A model generated the notes under the pieces. The model made no database searches. It was not told the DNA's origin and worked only from the letters and a program-made list of their open reading frames with translations. Positions 29,873 through 47,598 of a stretch of DNA of 64,000 nucleotides are shown piece after piece. The stretch comes from Macrobrachium rosenbergii. Lineage: Eukaryota > Arthropoda > Malacostraca > Decapoda > Palaemonidae. Position 1 is the first letter of the stretch. The number at the start of each line of letters is the position of its first letter. The position numbers and the translations under genes were made by a program. The DNA lies in contig NC_089762.1 in assembly GCF_040412425.1 (NCBI RefSeq), positions 24,488,391 through 24,552,390 on the forward strand. The letters are read 5' to 3'.

Positions 29873-29940
29873 CGTCATTCTGGATGAGGCTATGCCATCC
29901 ATGGTGTCTTCGCCGGCGTCACCACCATCTTCACCCATTC
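29873..29940 (-). CDS. candidate internal coding exon, 68 nt, unidentified protein
   Basis: Read on the minus strand, TTATTATTTTCAG ends at 29941, a strong acceptor. It precedes 68 GC-rich bases that end at ACG/GTGAGTTT, a strong donor at 29872. Only one frame is open: two bases completing a split codon, then [19 protein letters not shown] plus RMT, with phase 0 at the donor. The other two frames have stops. The peptide is acidic and Gly/Asp-rich, like a linker. Base composition contrasts sharply with the AT-rich flanks. The acceptor's pyrimidine tract lies in an (AAT)n array (TTA on this strand). The ATG is also in a fair Kozak context, so a start here is possible. The phase fits the upstream candidate exon at 62171-62075. 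No homologue is recognised. Confidence 0.5.
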
Positions 29941-29944
29941 CTGA

Positions 29945-30880
<936 letters not shown>

Positions 30881-30925
<45 letters not shown>

Positions 30926-30987
30926 GTAGGCACATTATCAACACCAAACATCAAAATAATAAGCCTGAAACCGAATCAAAAGAGAAG

Positions 30988-31042
<55 letters not shown>
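30881..31042. repeat. paired (GA)n arrays
   Basis: GA runs at 30881-30921 and 30991-31042 are separated by about 69 bp of non-repeat sequence that ends AGAGAAGACC. Confidence 0.95.
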
Positions 31043-31726
<684 letters not shown>

Positions 31727-32039
31727 ATATAGTTGGTGTAATTTCGCTGTTTCTTGAAAAAACTATGAAAGTCTCTCTCCCTTTGTCACAAGACTTTCCC
31801 CGACCAACTGAAAAATAAAAATCCGCATACAACTACAATAATTATAAGACAAGCTCATTTCAAAGGCAGTCTAACGATAACCTGACTGAAATAACCTCCA
31901 TATAAATACTCTTACATAGGTGATAATTAGTATATTACATTAGAAACTAAATTACGGACGAAACAACACTGATGTTAAACTTAGCTATAATCGTTTTTGA
32001 CAAGAGTGTGACGAGGACTAACGATGCAAAAACAAAGTA

Positions 32040-32043
<4 letters not shown>

Positions 32044-32095
<52 letters not shown>
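32044..32095. repeat. (GA)n microsatellite
   Basis: An uninterrupted run following AATAG. Confidence 0.95.
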
Positions 32096-32098
<3 letters not shown>

Positions 32099-32944
32099 GC
32101 GCGTAAGCAAATTCAAAACTGCGCTAGTCGGCGGGCTGTGACCCTGAAAAACACATGCGATTCAATCACTATTGTATGAATCTACTTTGATGTCCAATGT
32201 CATTACACCTCTGTTTTTTTTTTCCTTCTTTATGATGCCAACGATACAGAAAGTATGAGATAATGGCATATAAATAAGTTTAATATAAAAAAATGGATTA
32301 TAGAAGAAATGGAAGTACAACATAAGGCTTCGCAAATAATCGCGTCGTTAAAATGATCTAATCAATTGACTTTATTAACTATCTTCTAATCCTAATTCAA
32401 TATCCTTCTCTTTACCAGTGAAAAACTTGCGTACGCAGGCAGCTGACCCGGCCCTAACTTCTCGGTAACAAATATTTAAAGATACACATAACTTCGAAAA
32501 ATACAAAAACAAACAGAATGACTCGGCTAAATACATAACGTCCGTCCCATTTCGCTGGCGGAGGTAATTGCCTTTGAAGAATTAACACCGCAGCCGTCCA
32601 TTCAACCTTCGAAATCGTTACATACATTTCGCTGATCAAAGGGAATTAGACAAAAGAATGCATTGCAGGGCCTTTAATGGATAATAATTTCTCGATATTA
32701 CGGGCAAAATATGCAGACAAGACATGCAAGGTCCTAAGGAACTTTTTTCCTAAACCCAAGACCTCAGGTGATTTAAAGTTGATTATTTTTCTGGCCAAAT
32801 ATATGCAGAAGCAGCAATTTAACTTAGTTAATGGTGAAATGTTCTGCTGTACCAGAGCACTCACTAATGAACCATGTATGATTATTTCTCACTAAAAGAC
32901 ATAAGAATTAAAATGGGATTATGCCATAAAAAATGAAAATCTAA

Positions 32945-32947
<3 letters not shown>
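32096..32947. other. unassigned sequence
   Basis: Two 72-codon frames overlap on opposite strands (32646-32895). Neither has a recognised motif. Confidence 0.5.

Positions 32948-33008
<61 letters not shown>
32948..33008. repeat. (GA)30 microsatellite
   Basis: An uninterrupted GA run. Confidence 0.95.
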
Positions 33009-33011
<3 letters not shown>

Positions 33012-35990
33012 TAATTTGATACTCCTAATAACTGTAAATACATCTAAACAGAATCTGTCAGCAGAATATCAAGGCTATGACCCACATCGATACCGATTAC
33101 GTTGACTTTAAAGAAGAAGAAGACGAAGAAAACAAAGAAGCATCCCAAATAATGCCCTTGGTCCTCATTGGGCAAACCATTACATATCTATTTAGGTCCA
33201 TAGAATTACAGTGATTTACATCAATTGCAGACGTTCATAGAAAGATAAAAGATGCAAGACCAGATTCTTATCTCAGCAAATAAACGTAGAAAATGGTGGC
33301 ATTAACGGCAAATAATCAAGTAAATAACTGGATATGAGCAGGTGGGAAGGGAACACTAAACCCGAGAGTACCATTAACCCAGGGGTCTGTTCCCTAGTAA
33401 GGGATCCCAGTCCAAGGTCCAGAACATCACTCCTTCCCGCCGCTAGCCTTGACCTATAACACCTGTGCTGGTCTGTGTCAGGCGCGTAGCAAATAAGGCT
33501 AAATGTTTTCGTTCTTCTCTTATGGGAATTTAGACTAAGTAAACTGACATTTTCCTACCTATTTAGTCTCGAAACTGGGTGGTTGATTATATCACGTGGC
33601 ACTTACGTGCGAGATTTTAACTATATTGCATGTTGCATTGTTTCACCCTAAGTATTTCACAGAAGTGAAAGAACTATCAAATACTAAATAAAGGCTTTAG
33701 GAAATTCAGGGTATACATATAAGGAATATGGTCCGACTATAGCGCTATGCTAACCAAATACATTTTCTTAAAACTAATCCCTCAACCGAGGATATGGATA
33801 CAGTAGCTTCTTATTCTATCTTACATCACATGTACGTTTATCGCTTTAGTGCTTTCCGGAAATATTTATTCCAATATATCGGATGAAACATACAAACATT
33901 TTGTCAATTCGGGGTGCATCGGCCCATGCAAATGCCCACTGCATTTTGCATGAGGTGATTCATAACCCGATAACACAATGGCGTTGGCAAACCGAGGCAC
34001 ACTGTAGGTCTTGCAATATCGTATTACTGCAGGATATATTAGCGCATGCACAATCGTTAAAAGCCTGTCTATTCAGTCTGACACGGAATACGTCAAGTTT
34101 AACACTGACGATGCTGAACTTTTCGTTAGCATAAGTTTTATACTGACTATGGATAATTCTTCATTTGCACAGATAACAATGACAAGGGGGAGTTTTTCTT
34201 TCGCTCATTTATTACTCTGACTATGGCAGTTTTTCATTACAGCGACTAAGGGAAGTTTTTATTAGTTCATTTACAACAAAGAAACAGACAAATGACATTC
34301 GTTCAAGTATAACATAGGCCATGATAGTTTCTTAAATTCTCTCATTTACGACAATGACTGGTTCGTTTCCAGTTTTCTCATTTATCAAAAAAATTAGGCA
34401 ACTTTTCGCTAGTTACCTTACAACACTGGCTATGGAAGGATTACGTAAGACCATAACGGGGTGGTTCTTGTCAGAATTTACGCTTCATTTAACGTCATGA
34501 TCCGTTTAGGGAAGAATTTGCCGGTAGCATGAGGTCGAGATTCGATTTGTGATAGAATTTAAATGTGAAATCAAAGCAGAGTCAGTTTGAGAATACTGGC
34601 AACGTGAGATAAAGATTCGGTCTGCGATCGATTTTACGTGTTGCAGCACAAACATGAATCAGTTTGGGAGAGAATTCACAGGTGGCAGAAAAATCATGAA
34701 TCAGTTTAGGAAGGAATCTGCAGGTGCCATACGGTCAAGATTAAAATTCTGATACAATTTGTGCGTGTGGAATAACGTCAAGGTTTGTTTTGGAAGAGGA
34801 TTTACAAATTTACTCTATTACCGGATGTAGATGCAACCTCCACTGATGATTTGTATGCAGTCGTGGTACGATGTCATATATGCCTTATCTTTCAGAATGG
34901 GAATACTACCACATACTCATAAAGAACAAGACAAAAAATGGTTATTAATTCGTTTAGCAAGCTTCCACAGAACATGATATCCATAAATGTTGCATGGTAA
35001 AGTACAAAAGAAAGAAAATAAATACAAATTGAGATGCGTTCAAAAAGGTCTCATTATTCTGTTTTCCTTCCAACAAATGTGTGATGTTCACATGCTGTCC
35101 ATTATATTTGGGATCAACTGAGCTGTATTTATATAACACAAATTCTAGGCACTCGCGTACTTTCATAATACTGTCTTGACAGTTCCTCCTTGGATAAATA
35201 ATAAAAACTGGTCACAGTACCGTCTTTCCTTGTAATCTTTTATGATAAAAATCGAGATTCACTCCTAAACGTCACTTAATTCAAAATCCAAAACTACAAC
35301 TCCCAAAGTTATAATAATTCTGCAAACTTTGTGCAGATTATCATGCAAATGGGACTGCAAACAAACAAAGCATAACTCCTCAAACTTTTGCTAACTTTAT
35401 TTTTGAAGCGTGTTTGACTTTTTAGTGGAATAATGTTTCGCGCAGCATATACAGCAGTTGCTGAGGGATTACATAATTTCGGATACATAATTTAATCACT
35501 CTAAAATTGTATACAATTTCTTTTTTTTTTTAATTTACAAAGTTATGTTTAGAGTACCTTACAGTACATTTCTAATCTTTTGTTTTTCCCTTCTTTCCAG
35601 TTCGCATTCAAAGGGGGAGAACATAAAATAGATTTCATCTACAATATAGGTTTCCAACTGTTGTGTATGAGAAAGACCCTCGTAGCTTGTTAAACAACAA
35701 TCATGGTATCCCAGTGCTTTCAAAGGAAAAAACGCTATATAAGAATTGCTCAGGAAAAACCCAAGGGATAGCTAAAAAATTTCAAAAAGAGGTTATTCAA
35801 TACTTTACCAAAGAATCAGTCAAAATGACATTACTTAAATAATACGGTTATACTGATGAGTGCCAAGTAAGTAATTTGTACTCTCTCCTTCACAAAATTT
35901 AGATCTATATAACTGAAATTAATCATTCATGAAACGTTATTTTATATAGAATAGTTACAACGGAGCAAACATTCGCTTAAAAACGCACAC

Positions 35991-35992
<2 letters not shown>
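33009..35992. other. unassigned sequence
   Basis: A 3-kb stretch without long simple repeats, the largest such stretch here. 34480-34830 contains loosely reiterated phrases of the form AATCAGTTTGGGA(G/A), AGGTCGAGATTC and GGTCAAGATT, suggesting a very old tandem repeat. No coding or RNA gene recognised. Confidence 0.45.

Positions 35993-36082
<90 letters not shown>
35993..36082. repeat. (AAT)30 microsatellite
   Basis: A near-perfect AAT run that leads directly into TATTTCAG on the plus strand. Confidence 0.95.
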
Positions 36083-36088
36083 TTTCAG

Positions 36089-36225
36089 TTTCGTTCCCAA
36101 CCGTCGTGAAGAAGCCAAGTCTATTTTCCGAACCGTCAACATCCTGCAATTCATCACCAAAGTTCATCGGTGCCTTGCAGAGCCGAGAACGTCAAAGTCC
36201 CTCAACAAAAGCCAAGTTTAAATAG
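36089..36225 (+). CDS. weak candidate terminal exon, unidentified
   Basis: ATAATATTTCAG at 36077-36088 is an acceptor-like site. It is followed by two bases and 44 open codons plus a TAG at 36223-36225. The peptide begins SFPTVVKKPSLFSEPSTSC and continues with Ser, Lys and Arg-rich sequence. The block is GC-richer than its flanks. A second plus frame is also open here for about as long, no polyadenylation signal is evident close by, and no homologue is recognised. It may be chance. Confidence 0.2.
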
Positions 36226-39138
<2,913 letters not shown>

Positions 39139-39141
39139 AAA

Positions 39142-39181
<40 letters not shown>

Positions 39182-39185
39182 TATA

Positions 39186-39234
<49 letters not shown>

Positions 39235-39235
39235 C

Positions 39236-39321
<86 letters not shown>

Positions 39322-39340
39322 TTACATACGTACACAAACA

Positions 39341-39436
<96 letters not shown>

Positions 39437-39449
39437 TATATATATATTA

Positions 39450-39502
<53 letters not shown>

Positions 39503-39507
39503 CACAT
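39139..39507. repeat. poly-A then long interrupted (AT)n
   Basis: A run of about 21 A is followed by about 350 bp of AT with GTATATAC, TTTATA and ACATACGTACACAAAC interruptions. The longest mainly-AT stretch of the window. Confidence 0.95.
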
Positions 39508-40773
39508 GGTAATGCAATCACTATCCGTATCTTCACTTGAAAACAGGAGATCACATCCACTTAAGTCTGTCCAAAGCTTCCAAGAAGCTCTATGAATGTA
39601 TCATATTAGGATAATTTCATGCTCATTAGATTTCCAAAAAGAATGTGTGTGTGTGTGTGTGTGTGTACACGGTTATCAAAATTTGCTGCAAAATACACAG
39701 ATTATGAGCAACAGTACACTGTAAGAAGCCACCAGAACGTACTAAATATTCTCTTCCTTAACTATTGAATTTATTATCTAAATCACTTCGGTCTCTCGTG
39801 TGATGGAAACGACAAAGCAAGATTCCTTCCTGCAATTCGCCAAAAATAAGTTCCGCTGACTCAAGGCTAGGCTCTCAATATTCAGACCCAAAGTCCCATC
39901 GTTAGACTACGGCGTAGTCTCACGAGCGCACATATTCACTCCGGAAATGAATGTGCAAAAAAAAAAAAAAACTATATACAAGTAAGTTAAAAGAGAAGAG
40001 TCTCATCATGATCTGGACAAAACAAAACACCTACTGGCTTCAACTGGTAACATTTTAAAATCACATTAGCAACAAAGTTTTTTTGGAAAAGACGAATTTG
40101 CACTGAAAGCATAACTGAAATACTAAAGCATCATACTGTTGAGGGTGACCTGGTGTGAGACTAAAGGCCACTTAATACGACACTAAAATAAAGTAAACAA
40201 TACGGATGTGATCAAATAACACAAGCACAGGAAGTGGGGCGAAGAAAGATAGTACAATCCTTTATTTTTCACAGCCTCGGTGAAGTTCGGAACCTCATAC
40301 ATTCTAGTCACATATACCCACAATATATTTCTATTCTGGCCTGCGTAGGAAATCTCTTTGTTTTTTTTTTTATATTTGTTTGTACATAGGACATTACTTT
40401 ACTTATTTTGAAAATTTAGCAAACAATTACACTTTATTTCTGCATTTGCTGTGAATAATAGTCTTACACGTATAGCAAGAACGATAAACGTAAAAATACA
40501 ATAATTTTCGATGGATTGAGAGCTAAAGATAAAATAATGACCTGTTTTCCCTAGTTTTATCTATGGGATTCATACTGTGTTTTAGTAAGATATACGTATA
40601 TTATACACACATACATTCATACATAAAGTTAACGAGCGCACATCTATGTGTGCGGGCACTCGAGCTCAACAGAACTAATGAATATGAATGTTTTAACACT
40701 TTGAGATAAATGAGGACACTTGTAACACTGACAGCACTATTTTCACTGGAGACATTTTTTCTTTAACTACGTC

Positions 40774-40778
<5 letters not shown>
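39508..40778. other. unassigned sequence
   Basis: A (GT)n lies at 39643-39666 and an A-run at 39957-39971. TTAGACTACGGCGTAGTCTCAC near 39903 contains a short palindrome. No gene recognised. Confidence 0.5.

Positions 40779-40839
<61 letters not shown>
40779..40839. repeat. (CT)30 microsatellite
   Basis: An uninterrupted CT run preceded by GTCGGTTT. Confidence 0.95.
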
Positions 40840-40842
<3 letters not shown>

Positions 40843-41609
40843 TGTACACCTAAAAAAAGAAAGTCTTTCTAGTCATCAACCCTTCCAATATAGTAATTAA
40901 TAATTATCCTGTCTTAATTGACCACTTACTCACTCCAGTCACTTTTATCCCACTGTGAACTATCGCCTCTACCACCAGACTCTTAATTGTCTTGCGTCAT
41001 CCCAATGGGTCTTCAATTTCCAGTGATTCTCTTTTTATTGCCCGCTGGGGACTCACTGCCCCGACATAAAAGGAACCAGTAAAAGATGTTATCCCCTTTG
41101 GTAATACACGGTGAGCAAACAGTTTATGCTGATTTGCAGTTTTCAAATACGTCAGAAAGACGAGCATATACTTTATAACGATACAATCATCACTTTTATA
41201 AGAGGTAAGATTTTAAAAATTACATTTATCTGAAAAGACACAGAGAACGATACTACTCAAATTCGTCCAGTGAAGCTCTTGAAATAGTATCACATCATGT
41301 ATGCAGCATCGCAATGTAACAAACAAGGAAGTAATTTCGTGTAAGTCTTATCTCAATGGCTGATCGCTGTTTCTATCAAATGTACGGATGAGTTTCATTT
41401 GAAATATTTTCCCGTGGCATTTTTTCTAACTGAACATGAAGTGCTGTCATTCCTTTACAAAGGATGATCGAGAAATCCCATTATATCAAAGGCAATATTA
41501 TTCAGTACATTTAACTAGCCACTCAGAAAAGTTAGACGTATTATGTTTTGCATATGTGGTAAGCACAGTTATTTTGTCACTGACACCAAAATTAAACATC
41601 TTATTAAAG
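40840..41609. other. unassigned sequence
   Basis: Ordinary AT-rich sequence. An open frame at 41436-41750 becomes poly-YI in the following AT array and is rejected as a gene. Confidence 0.5.
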
Positions 41610-41740
<131 letters not shown>

Positions 41741-42202
41741 TAATATATAATTTAATGTTTACACGTTATTTCCAGCAGTCTTTTAAGCGATTCTTTCACT
41801 AACGTCAATCATTCTCATCGGAAACGAATCATTTTGTTTCGTCCCTTCAATACGAAAACTGTGATTTCCCCGTTGTTTCCCACAATCTGTGGTCGCTGGG
41901 TCTTTGGGAGAGGTATCAAGGGTGTGTTCGGGAGGTTTATCTCAAAAATTGGTCATTTCCGACAAAGATGAAGGCCAAAATGCATCGACATGTATCAAAT
42001 ATAGACGGAATTTTTTTTTATCTTACTAACTTTTCTTACTTTCTATTTTTTCTTATGCTGTGCCATAATACGCCAATCTTCAGTTCTGTAGTCTTCTATT
42101 ACCAATATCTGAAATAATTCTACCGTAGTAGTTAAAATCAAGTAATAACCTTCAGTACAAGTCTGGACAAACGCATATGTCCCATGGCAGGAAACTACAA
42201 AT

Positions 42203-42562
42203 ATATATGTCCTTTTTGTGTTCAGTGGAGATTCCAGGTAGAGAAAATATATGTCCTTTTTGTATTCAGTGGAGATTCCACATAGAGAAAATATATGTCC
42301 TTTTTGTATTCAGTGGAGATTCCAGGTAGTGAAAATTTATATGCCCTTTTTTATTCAGTGGAGATTCCAAGTAGAAAAAATTTATGTACTTTTTTATTCA
42401 ATGGAGATTCCAGGTAGAAAAAAATATATGTCCTTTTTGTATTCAGTGGAGATTCCAGGTAGAGAAAATATAGGTCCTTTTTGTATTCAGTAGAGATTCC
42501 AGGTAGAGGAAATTTATGTCCTTTTTGTATGCAGTGGAGATTCCTGATAGAGGAAATATATA
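42203..42562 (+). repeat. 45-bp minisatellite, eight copies
   Basis: The unit reads ATATATGTCCTTTTTGTATT, then CAGTGGAGATTCCAGGTAGA, then GAAAA. TCAGTGGAG recurs every 45 bases (42222, 42267 and so on). Copies 4-5 have small deletions, and the last copies are more diverged. Because 45 is divisible by three, frames on both strands stay open across it (42251-42493 plus, 42581-42351 minus). This explains those peptides without any gene. Confidence 0.95.
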
Positions 42563-42687
42563 TTCTATTGTATTCACTCATCTTTCAAGATGTGGGCTAT
42601 CAAGATGTTTGTCCTTAAGAAATCTTGATTTTCAGTTATCATTCTGAATATTTCTTTGGTATTCTTTATCAGTATATCACATTTGTC

Positions 42688-42990
42688 ATCGCCGTAGGGA
42701 GGTAATGCCGTTAGTGTATCTCATGGCGGTGCACTGTAAGCCTTACTCAAGGTTCTTTGCGGCGTCCCTTCGGCGCCTAACTGCAACCCATTGCATTCTT
42801 TTAACGATGCCTCCGTTCACATTCTCTTTCTTCCATCTTGCTTTCCACCCTTTCCTGACAGTTGTTTCCTTGTGCAACTGCGAGGTATTCCTCCTCTGAC
42901 ACCGTAAAGCCTATTTATTCTTAATTTCCCGCCAAGCGCTGAATGAACTCATAGGTCCCAACGTTTGACCTTTGGCCTAAATTTTATATT
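42688..42990 (+). mobile_element. SINE, near full length
   Basis: Starts CGCCGTAGGGAGGTAATGCC, passes GGTTCTTTGCGGCGTCCCTT and TGCAACTGCGAGG, and ends CTCATAGGTCCCAACGTTTG then TTTGGCCTAAATTTTATATTC. It is the reverse complement, with divergence, of the copy at 50229-50517. The orientation given treats the CCGTAGGG end as the head, because the other end carries simple-repeat-like sequence in the 50229 copy. I recall the family as very common in decapods. No A/B box is obvious, so the promoter origin is unknown. Confidence 0.7.
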
Positions 42991-43345
42991 CCTTTCCTTT
43001 CTCATTTATAATGGCTAAGATTATAAATACCTGTTGATGATAACAATTCATTATTTAAAACTTTCTTCTTTACTTAGAAATAATTAAAAACTCTAATGGT
43101 TATATTTTTCCAACTTGACTTAACAATCTATTCTCATTGTTGATTATGTCTTTTTCAGGCTAAAACAAGCTTTCGAAGCAGTTGTGAAAAAAAAAAAAGT
43201 TTACTGAGGATGGATGACAAAGGCAGTCATGCTTCTTCAACATGAGTACCTACTGTAAGTAAATACTTATACTTTATAGTCCTTTTCAATCATTCTTTTG
43301 AAACTGAACAACATAGGTTCTGGGCAAGAGCAGTCATTTCATGAA
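42991..43345. other. unassigned sequence
   Basis: AT-rich with an A-run at 43187-43198. Nothing recognised. Confidence 0.5.
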
Positions 43346-43347
43346 GT

Positions 43348-43409
<62 letters not shown>
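43346..43409. repeat. (GT)n microsatellite
   Basis: About 30 units with a single CT slip at the start. Confidence 0.95.
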
Positions 43410-43412
<3 letters not shown>

Positions 43413-43898
43413 GACGATGCGTGAACAAGCATCTCGCAAAAGCTCTTGGTACGGATCTCCTGAGTGTTATTTTCCCGTGGTTTTCGTTTATACTAAACCA
43501 TGTGCATCTCCTGTGATTTTTCTGAGCATAATGAAAACCACGCGCAACTGGATAAACTAGAACATCACTTGAACAACGAATCAAACAGCTTCAATACTCT
43601 GTGAGAACTGACCAGATATCGAATGCATTATCTGTACACAAGAGAGATTCAAATCATCCTGTCAGCTGGTGTAAAGCACGAGCCAAAGTTCCGTGCATCG
43701 ACTCAGTTGAAAGGAATGTTATTGGCAGCGTATTAATCTTAAAGCTGGCCGCACATGCACATGGGACACTTTTAGTGGAAAGTGGCTAGCCATTAAGTGG
43801 CCGGTCACTGAAATAAAATATGGAACATACATTAAATTCGTATGGAAGAGCGCAGACGAGCCACTAAAAGAGTGTATATGAAGTGGCTACTAAGCCTC

Positions 43899-43901
<3 letters not shown>
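43410..43901. other. unassigned sequence
   Basis: Contains GTGGCTAGCCATTAAGTGGCCGG and AGTGGCTACTAAGCC near 43784-43895, with several AAGTGG reiterations suggesting a decayed short repeat. No gene recognised. Confidence 0.45.
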
Positions 43902-43994
<93 letters not shown>

Positions 43995-44045
43995 GTGTGT
44001 GTGTATATACATAGTATACATATACATATATATATATATATATAT
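43902..44045. repeat. (AT)n with GT/AC shoulder
   Basis: AT to 43989, a short GT segment, then a second AT patch at 44028-44045. Confidence 0.95.
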
Positions 44046-44288
44046 CTTCAACAACTTGGTAGCTATAAATACAAAAATAACCTGATGTCTAGATGAACAA
44101 TAAAACGGACAATTATACCCAACGTAAGTGAAACAAATCTATTAAACAAATAAAGGAGAAATTCAAACAAAACGATAAACTGGTAGTTACAAAACTCGCG
44201 AGTTAAACTTAATATCGATTAACTCACAACACAAGAGCTTCTCTTGAGTCAACCTAATGAGGCTGAGAGCAAAAAGGTTTTATTAATA

Positions 44289-44432
44289 GTGTAACAGGAG
44301 GAAAACCTCGTAATTGCACTTTAACACAACTGTTAGGAGAGGGTTGAGGAAAGTAAGATGGAAGAAAGAGAATAAGAACGGAGGTATGGTAAAAGGAATG
44401 AAAGGGGTCGCAGCTATTTGGCCATGCACTAT
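44289..44432 (-). mobile_element. SINE fragment (same family as 50229-50517)
   Basis: GTGTAACAGGAGGAAAACCT through GGGGTCGCAGCTATTTGGCC corresponds to the middle of the full copy, in the same orientation as that copy. It carries point changes (TTAACACAACTGTTAGG) and truncated ends. Confidence 0.7.
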
Positions 44433-44602
44433 AAAGGTGCTCTAGTGATGTGCTGGAACGCAGGGCACGTGAGTCAAAACTGTCAGTTTGGAGATTTAAA
44501 AAAAATGCTTCCTTTAATCCTGAAAAAATACGCAAGACAAAACCGAGTTTTTCTAGTTAAAAATGATCAGAAACCCTATATACAAGATCTAGATACACCC
44601 TA

Positions 44603-44662
44603 TAGGAGCGTAGTGCCACCAGTGTACCTCACGCAGTGCACTGCAGGCATTACTTTGTCAAA
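44603..44662 (+). mobile_element. SINE head fragment in opposite orientation
   Basis: TATAGGAGCGTAGTGCCACC, then GTGTACCTCACGCAGTGCAC, then GGCATTACTTTG match the head of the same SINE (compare 42690-42745). The pair 44289-44432 and 44603-44662 is consistent with an inverted or rearranged insertion. Confidence 0.55.
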
Positions 44663-44724
44663 CCACTTTAAGGAAGCCGATCGAGACAGTTAAGGGTAGG
44701 CGCACCAAAGCAAATACACCTATA

Positions 44725-44727
<3 letters not shown>

Positions 44728-44795
<68 letters not shown>
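44728..44795. repeat. (TTA)n microsatellite
   Basis: About 22 units. Confidence 0.95.
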
Positions 44796-44796
<1 letters not shown>

Positions 44797-46498
44797 GATG
44801 AACCCTATTCACAAGGAACAAACCCACCAAAGGAGCCACTGACTTGAAATTCAAGCTTCCAAAGAATATGGTGCTCATTAGGAAGTAAGAGAAGGTCAAG
44901 GTCCTTTAAATATACTCTGAGAGAGAAGGTCAGGAACTAGTGAGTCAGCTGGTTGGACCAGTCCTTCATACCATTCAGTTTTATCAATTAAAACTTCCCG
45001 TTTCTCTATTTTCAATATAACGTATTTTTATACAACAAAAAATAACATCACAGTATTCCATTGCTTTTCGGGTCTCATCGTCACAAACTGTCGCCTTCAC
45101 CCAACTGATATGGCTTGCTGGAAGTGCAAATAGCTTACTATTTCACAAGGGCAAGACGTTAACCCTACTCTCAATCCTCCTCCTTCAACGGAGCTTGAGA
45201 CAGGCAGGAGTGTACAAAGCTCTAATGGCAGAGTTGCTACGCCAAACGGTGCAATTTTAAATAACAAAGCAAAAACGAAAAGGAATATATAATTTTCCAT
45301 CAGGCAGACAAAACTGAAAATGAGGCGAACTCACTTTCAAAAGAACAAACTACCACTGAAAGAGAAAACGTTATTTCACAATTACAGTACACTGAGGTCA
45401 TTCAGCCAGTCACCCCCAAAAATTACAGAAGAAAAACACAGTCTTTGTAGTAGCTGCTTAACAGTGAGATACATTTTTTTCATTTTTGTAATTCATGAGG
45501 AAATGTCAGCTGTAAAGTCGTCTTATCAAAATTTACTCCATATAATAAAGCGAAAATCATAAAAATTTCACAGCACAAAGGGTCAAGGAGTTGACATTGC
45601 AGTGAAAGTTGTATAGTAGCATGACGAAAGGAAAGGGAGGGGGGGGAACTGAGGTGATATGTTAGTTTAATATGCAGAACAATGAAGATGGAAAGTTGGG
45701 GAGAACGTGACATTAGTTGTAAACTGATATACACTACTTGTGGGGGAGAGAGTGATTGGAAGGAGAAAGAAGTTAATGTGAGAGGGAGAGAGTTTATACC
45801 CATAAATGGCCTGTAGAATGGTTCCATACCTGGTCGAGGTCCTTTGTTGAGTATTGTCAATGACGACCATTACATTAAGTCTGACTTTGGAATAGAGTGT
45901 GACCTCCCACATCGAGATCGAATTGCGTCCTACATGTATTAGGCTTCATTAGTATCTCTCAGCTAACCAGTAACAGTTATTTCAATTCGTTTAGAAGTAA
46001 TTACAAGAAACTGATCACATTCTTTGTCGCTTTAAGCATTGCACACTTCGAAAAATCATGCAAGTTCCCTACTGTCTTCTTGATGTTGCGTAGCATTTCC
46101 TAAGAGAGAGGAGGAGGAGGAGGAGGAGGAGGGGGAGGAGGAAGGGGGTGAGAAAGCGTCAAACACTGCCAATACGCAACCAACACATGTAAGGGGGACG
46201 TAACAATTGAGGGAAAATCTAGCTCCATTGTTTTGAGCGTGGGAGAGAAGACGACCCCGGAGTGAAAATGGATGGTCTCTCAGGAAGAGGGGTGACTCAC
46301 CTACAGCTGGACCATTCTCATATACTTGCAAGGCTTCCATTATTCAAACCGTGGGGTCTAAATGGAATGATACCATGGGAGAGAGGCCCAGGTTTATGTG
46401 ACCGAGGGGTCACCTCCAGTTAGAGCACAATACTTCAAAGAACGTTTCCATCCCATTCCACGTTTCAACGGCAGTCAAAGTGAATGGACTGCGTCTTT

Positions 46499-46504
<6 letters not shown>
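44796..46504. repeat. unassigned sequence with (GGA)n
   Basis: (GGA)n at 46107-46145. A guanine run lies at about 45641-45648. Minus frames at 45860-45480 and 45912-45667 overlap and have no recognised motif. Confidence 0.5.
46301..46340 (-). CDS. speculative alternative first coding exon
   Basis: On the minus strand, ATAATGGAAGCC (fair Kozak, A at -3) starts 13 codons reading MEALQVYENGPAV plus one base. It ends at GTAG/GTGAGTCA, a strong donor at 46300. The phase (one base over) matches the two leading bases of the candidate exon at 29940-29873. No promoter element was identified. The signal is short and may be chance. Confidence 0.18.

Positions 46505-46571
<67 letters not shown>
46505..46571. 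repeat. (GA)33 microsatellite
   Basis: An uninterrupted GA run. Confidence 0.95.
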
Positions 46572-46574
<3 letters not shown>

Positions 46575-46706
46575 GATATTTTAAATAATTATTTAGAAGC
46601 TTGCTGAATATACGCTTGATTTCAAATTTGAATTTCTATGAACACAAAACAGTTTCTATATTTCATAAGAAACTGAGGTGCATGAGCAGGGCGTTACCAT
46701 GCACAG

Positions 46707-47472
<766 letters not shown>

Positions 47473-47559
<87 letters not shown>

Positions 47560-47598
47560 TATGTATGTATGTATGTATGTATGTATGTATGTATGTAT
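47473..47598. repeat. (AT)n-(GTAT)n compound microsatellite
   Basis: AT to 47551, then about 11 GTAT units with one slip. Confidence 0.95.

Noticed and set aside
44443..44490. MCWNAGHVSQNC, resembling the second half of a CCHC zinc knuckle of a retroelement Gag
   Set aside because: The first Cys of the knuckle is absent and neighbouring frames show no Gag or Pol text. The segment is too short to distinguish from chance.
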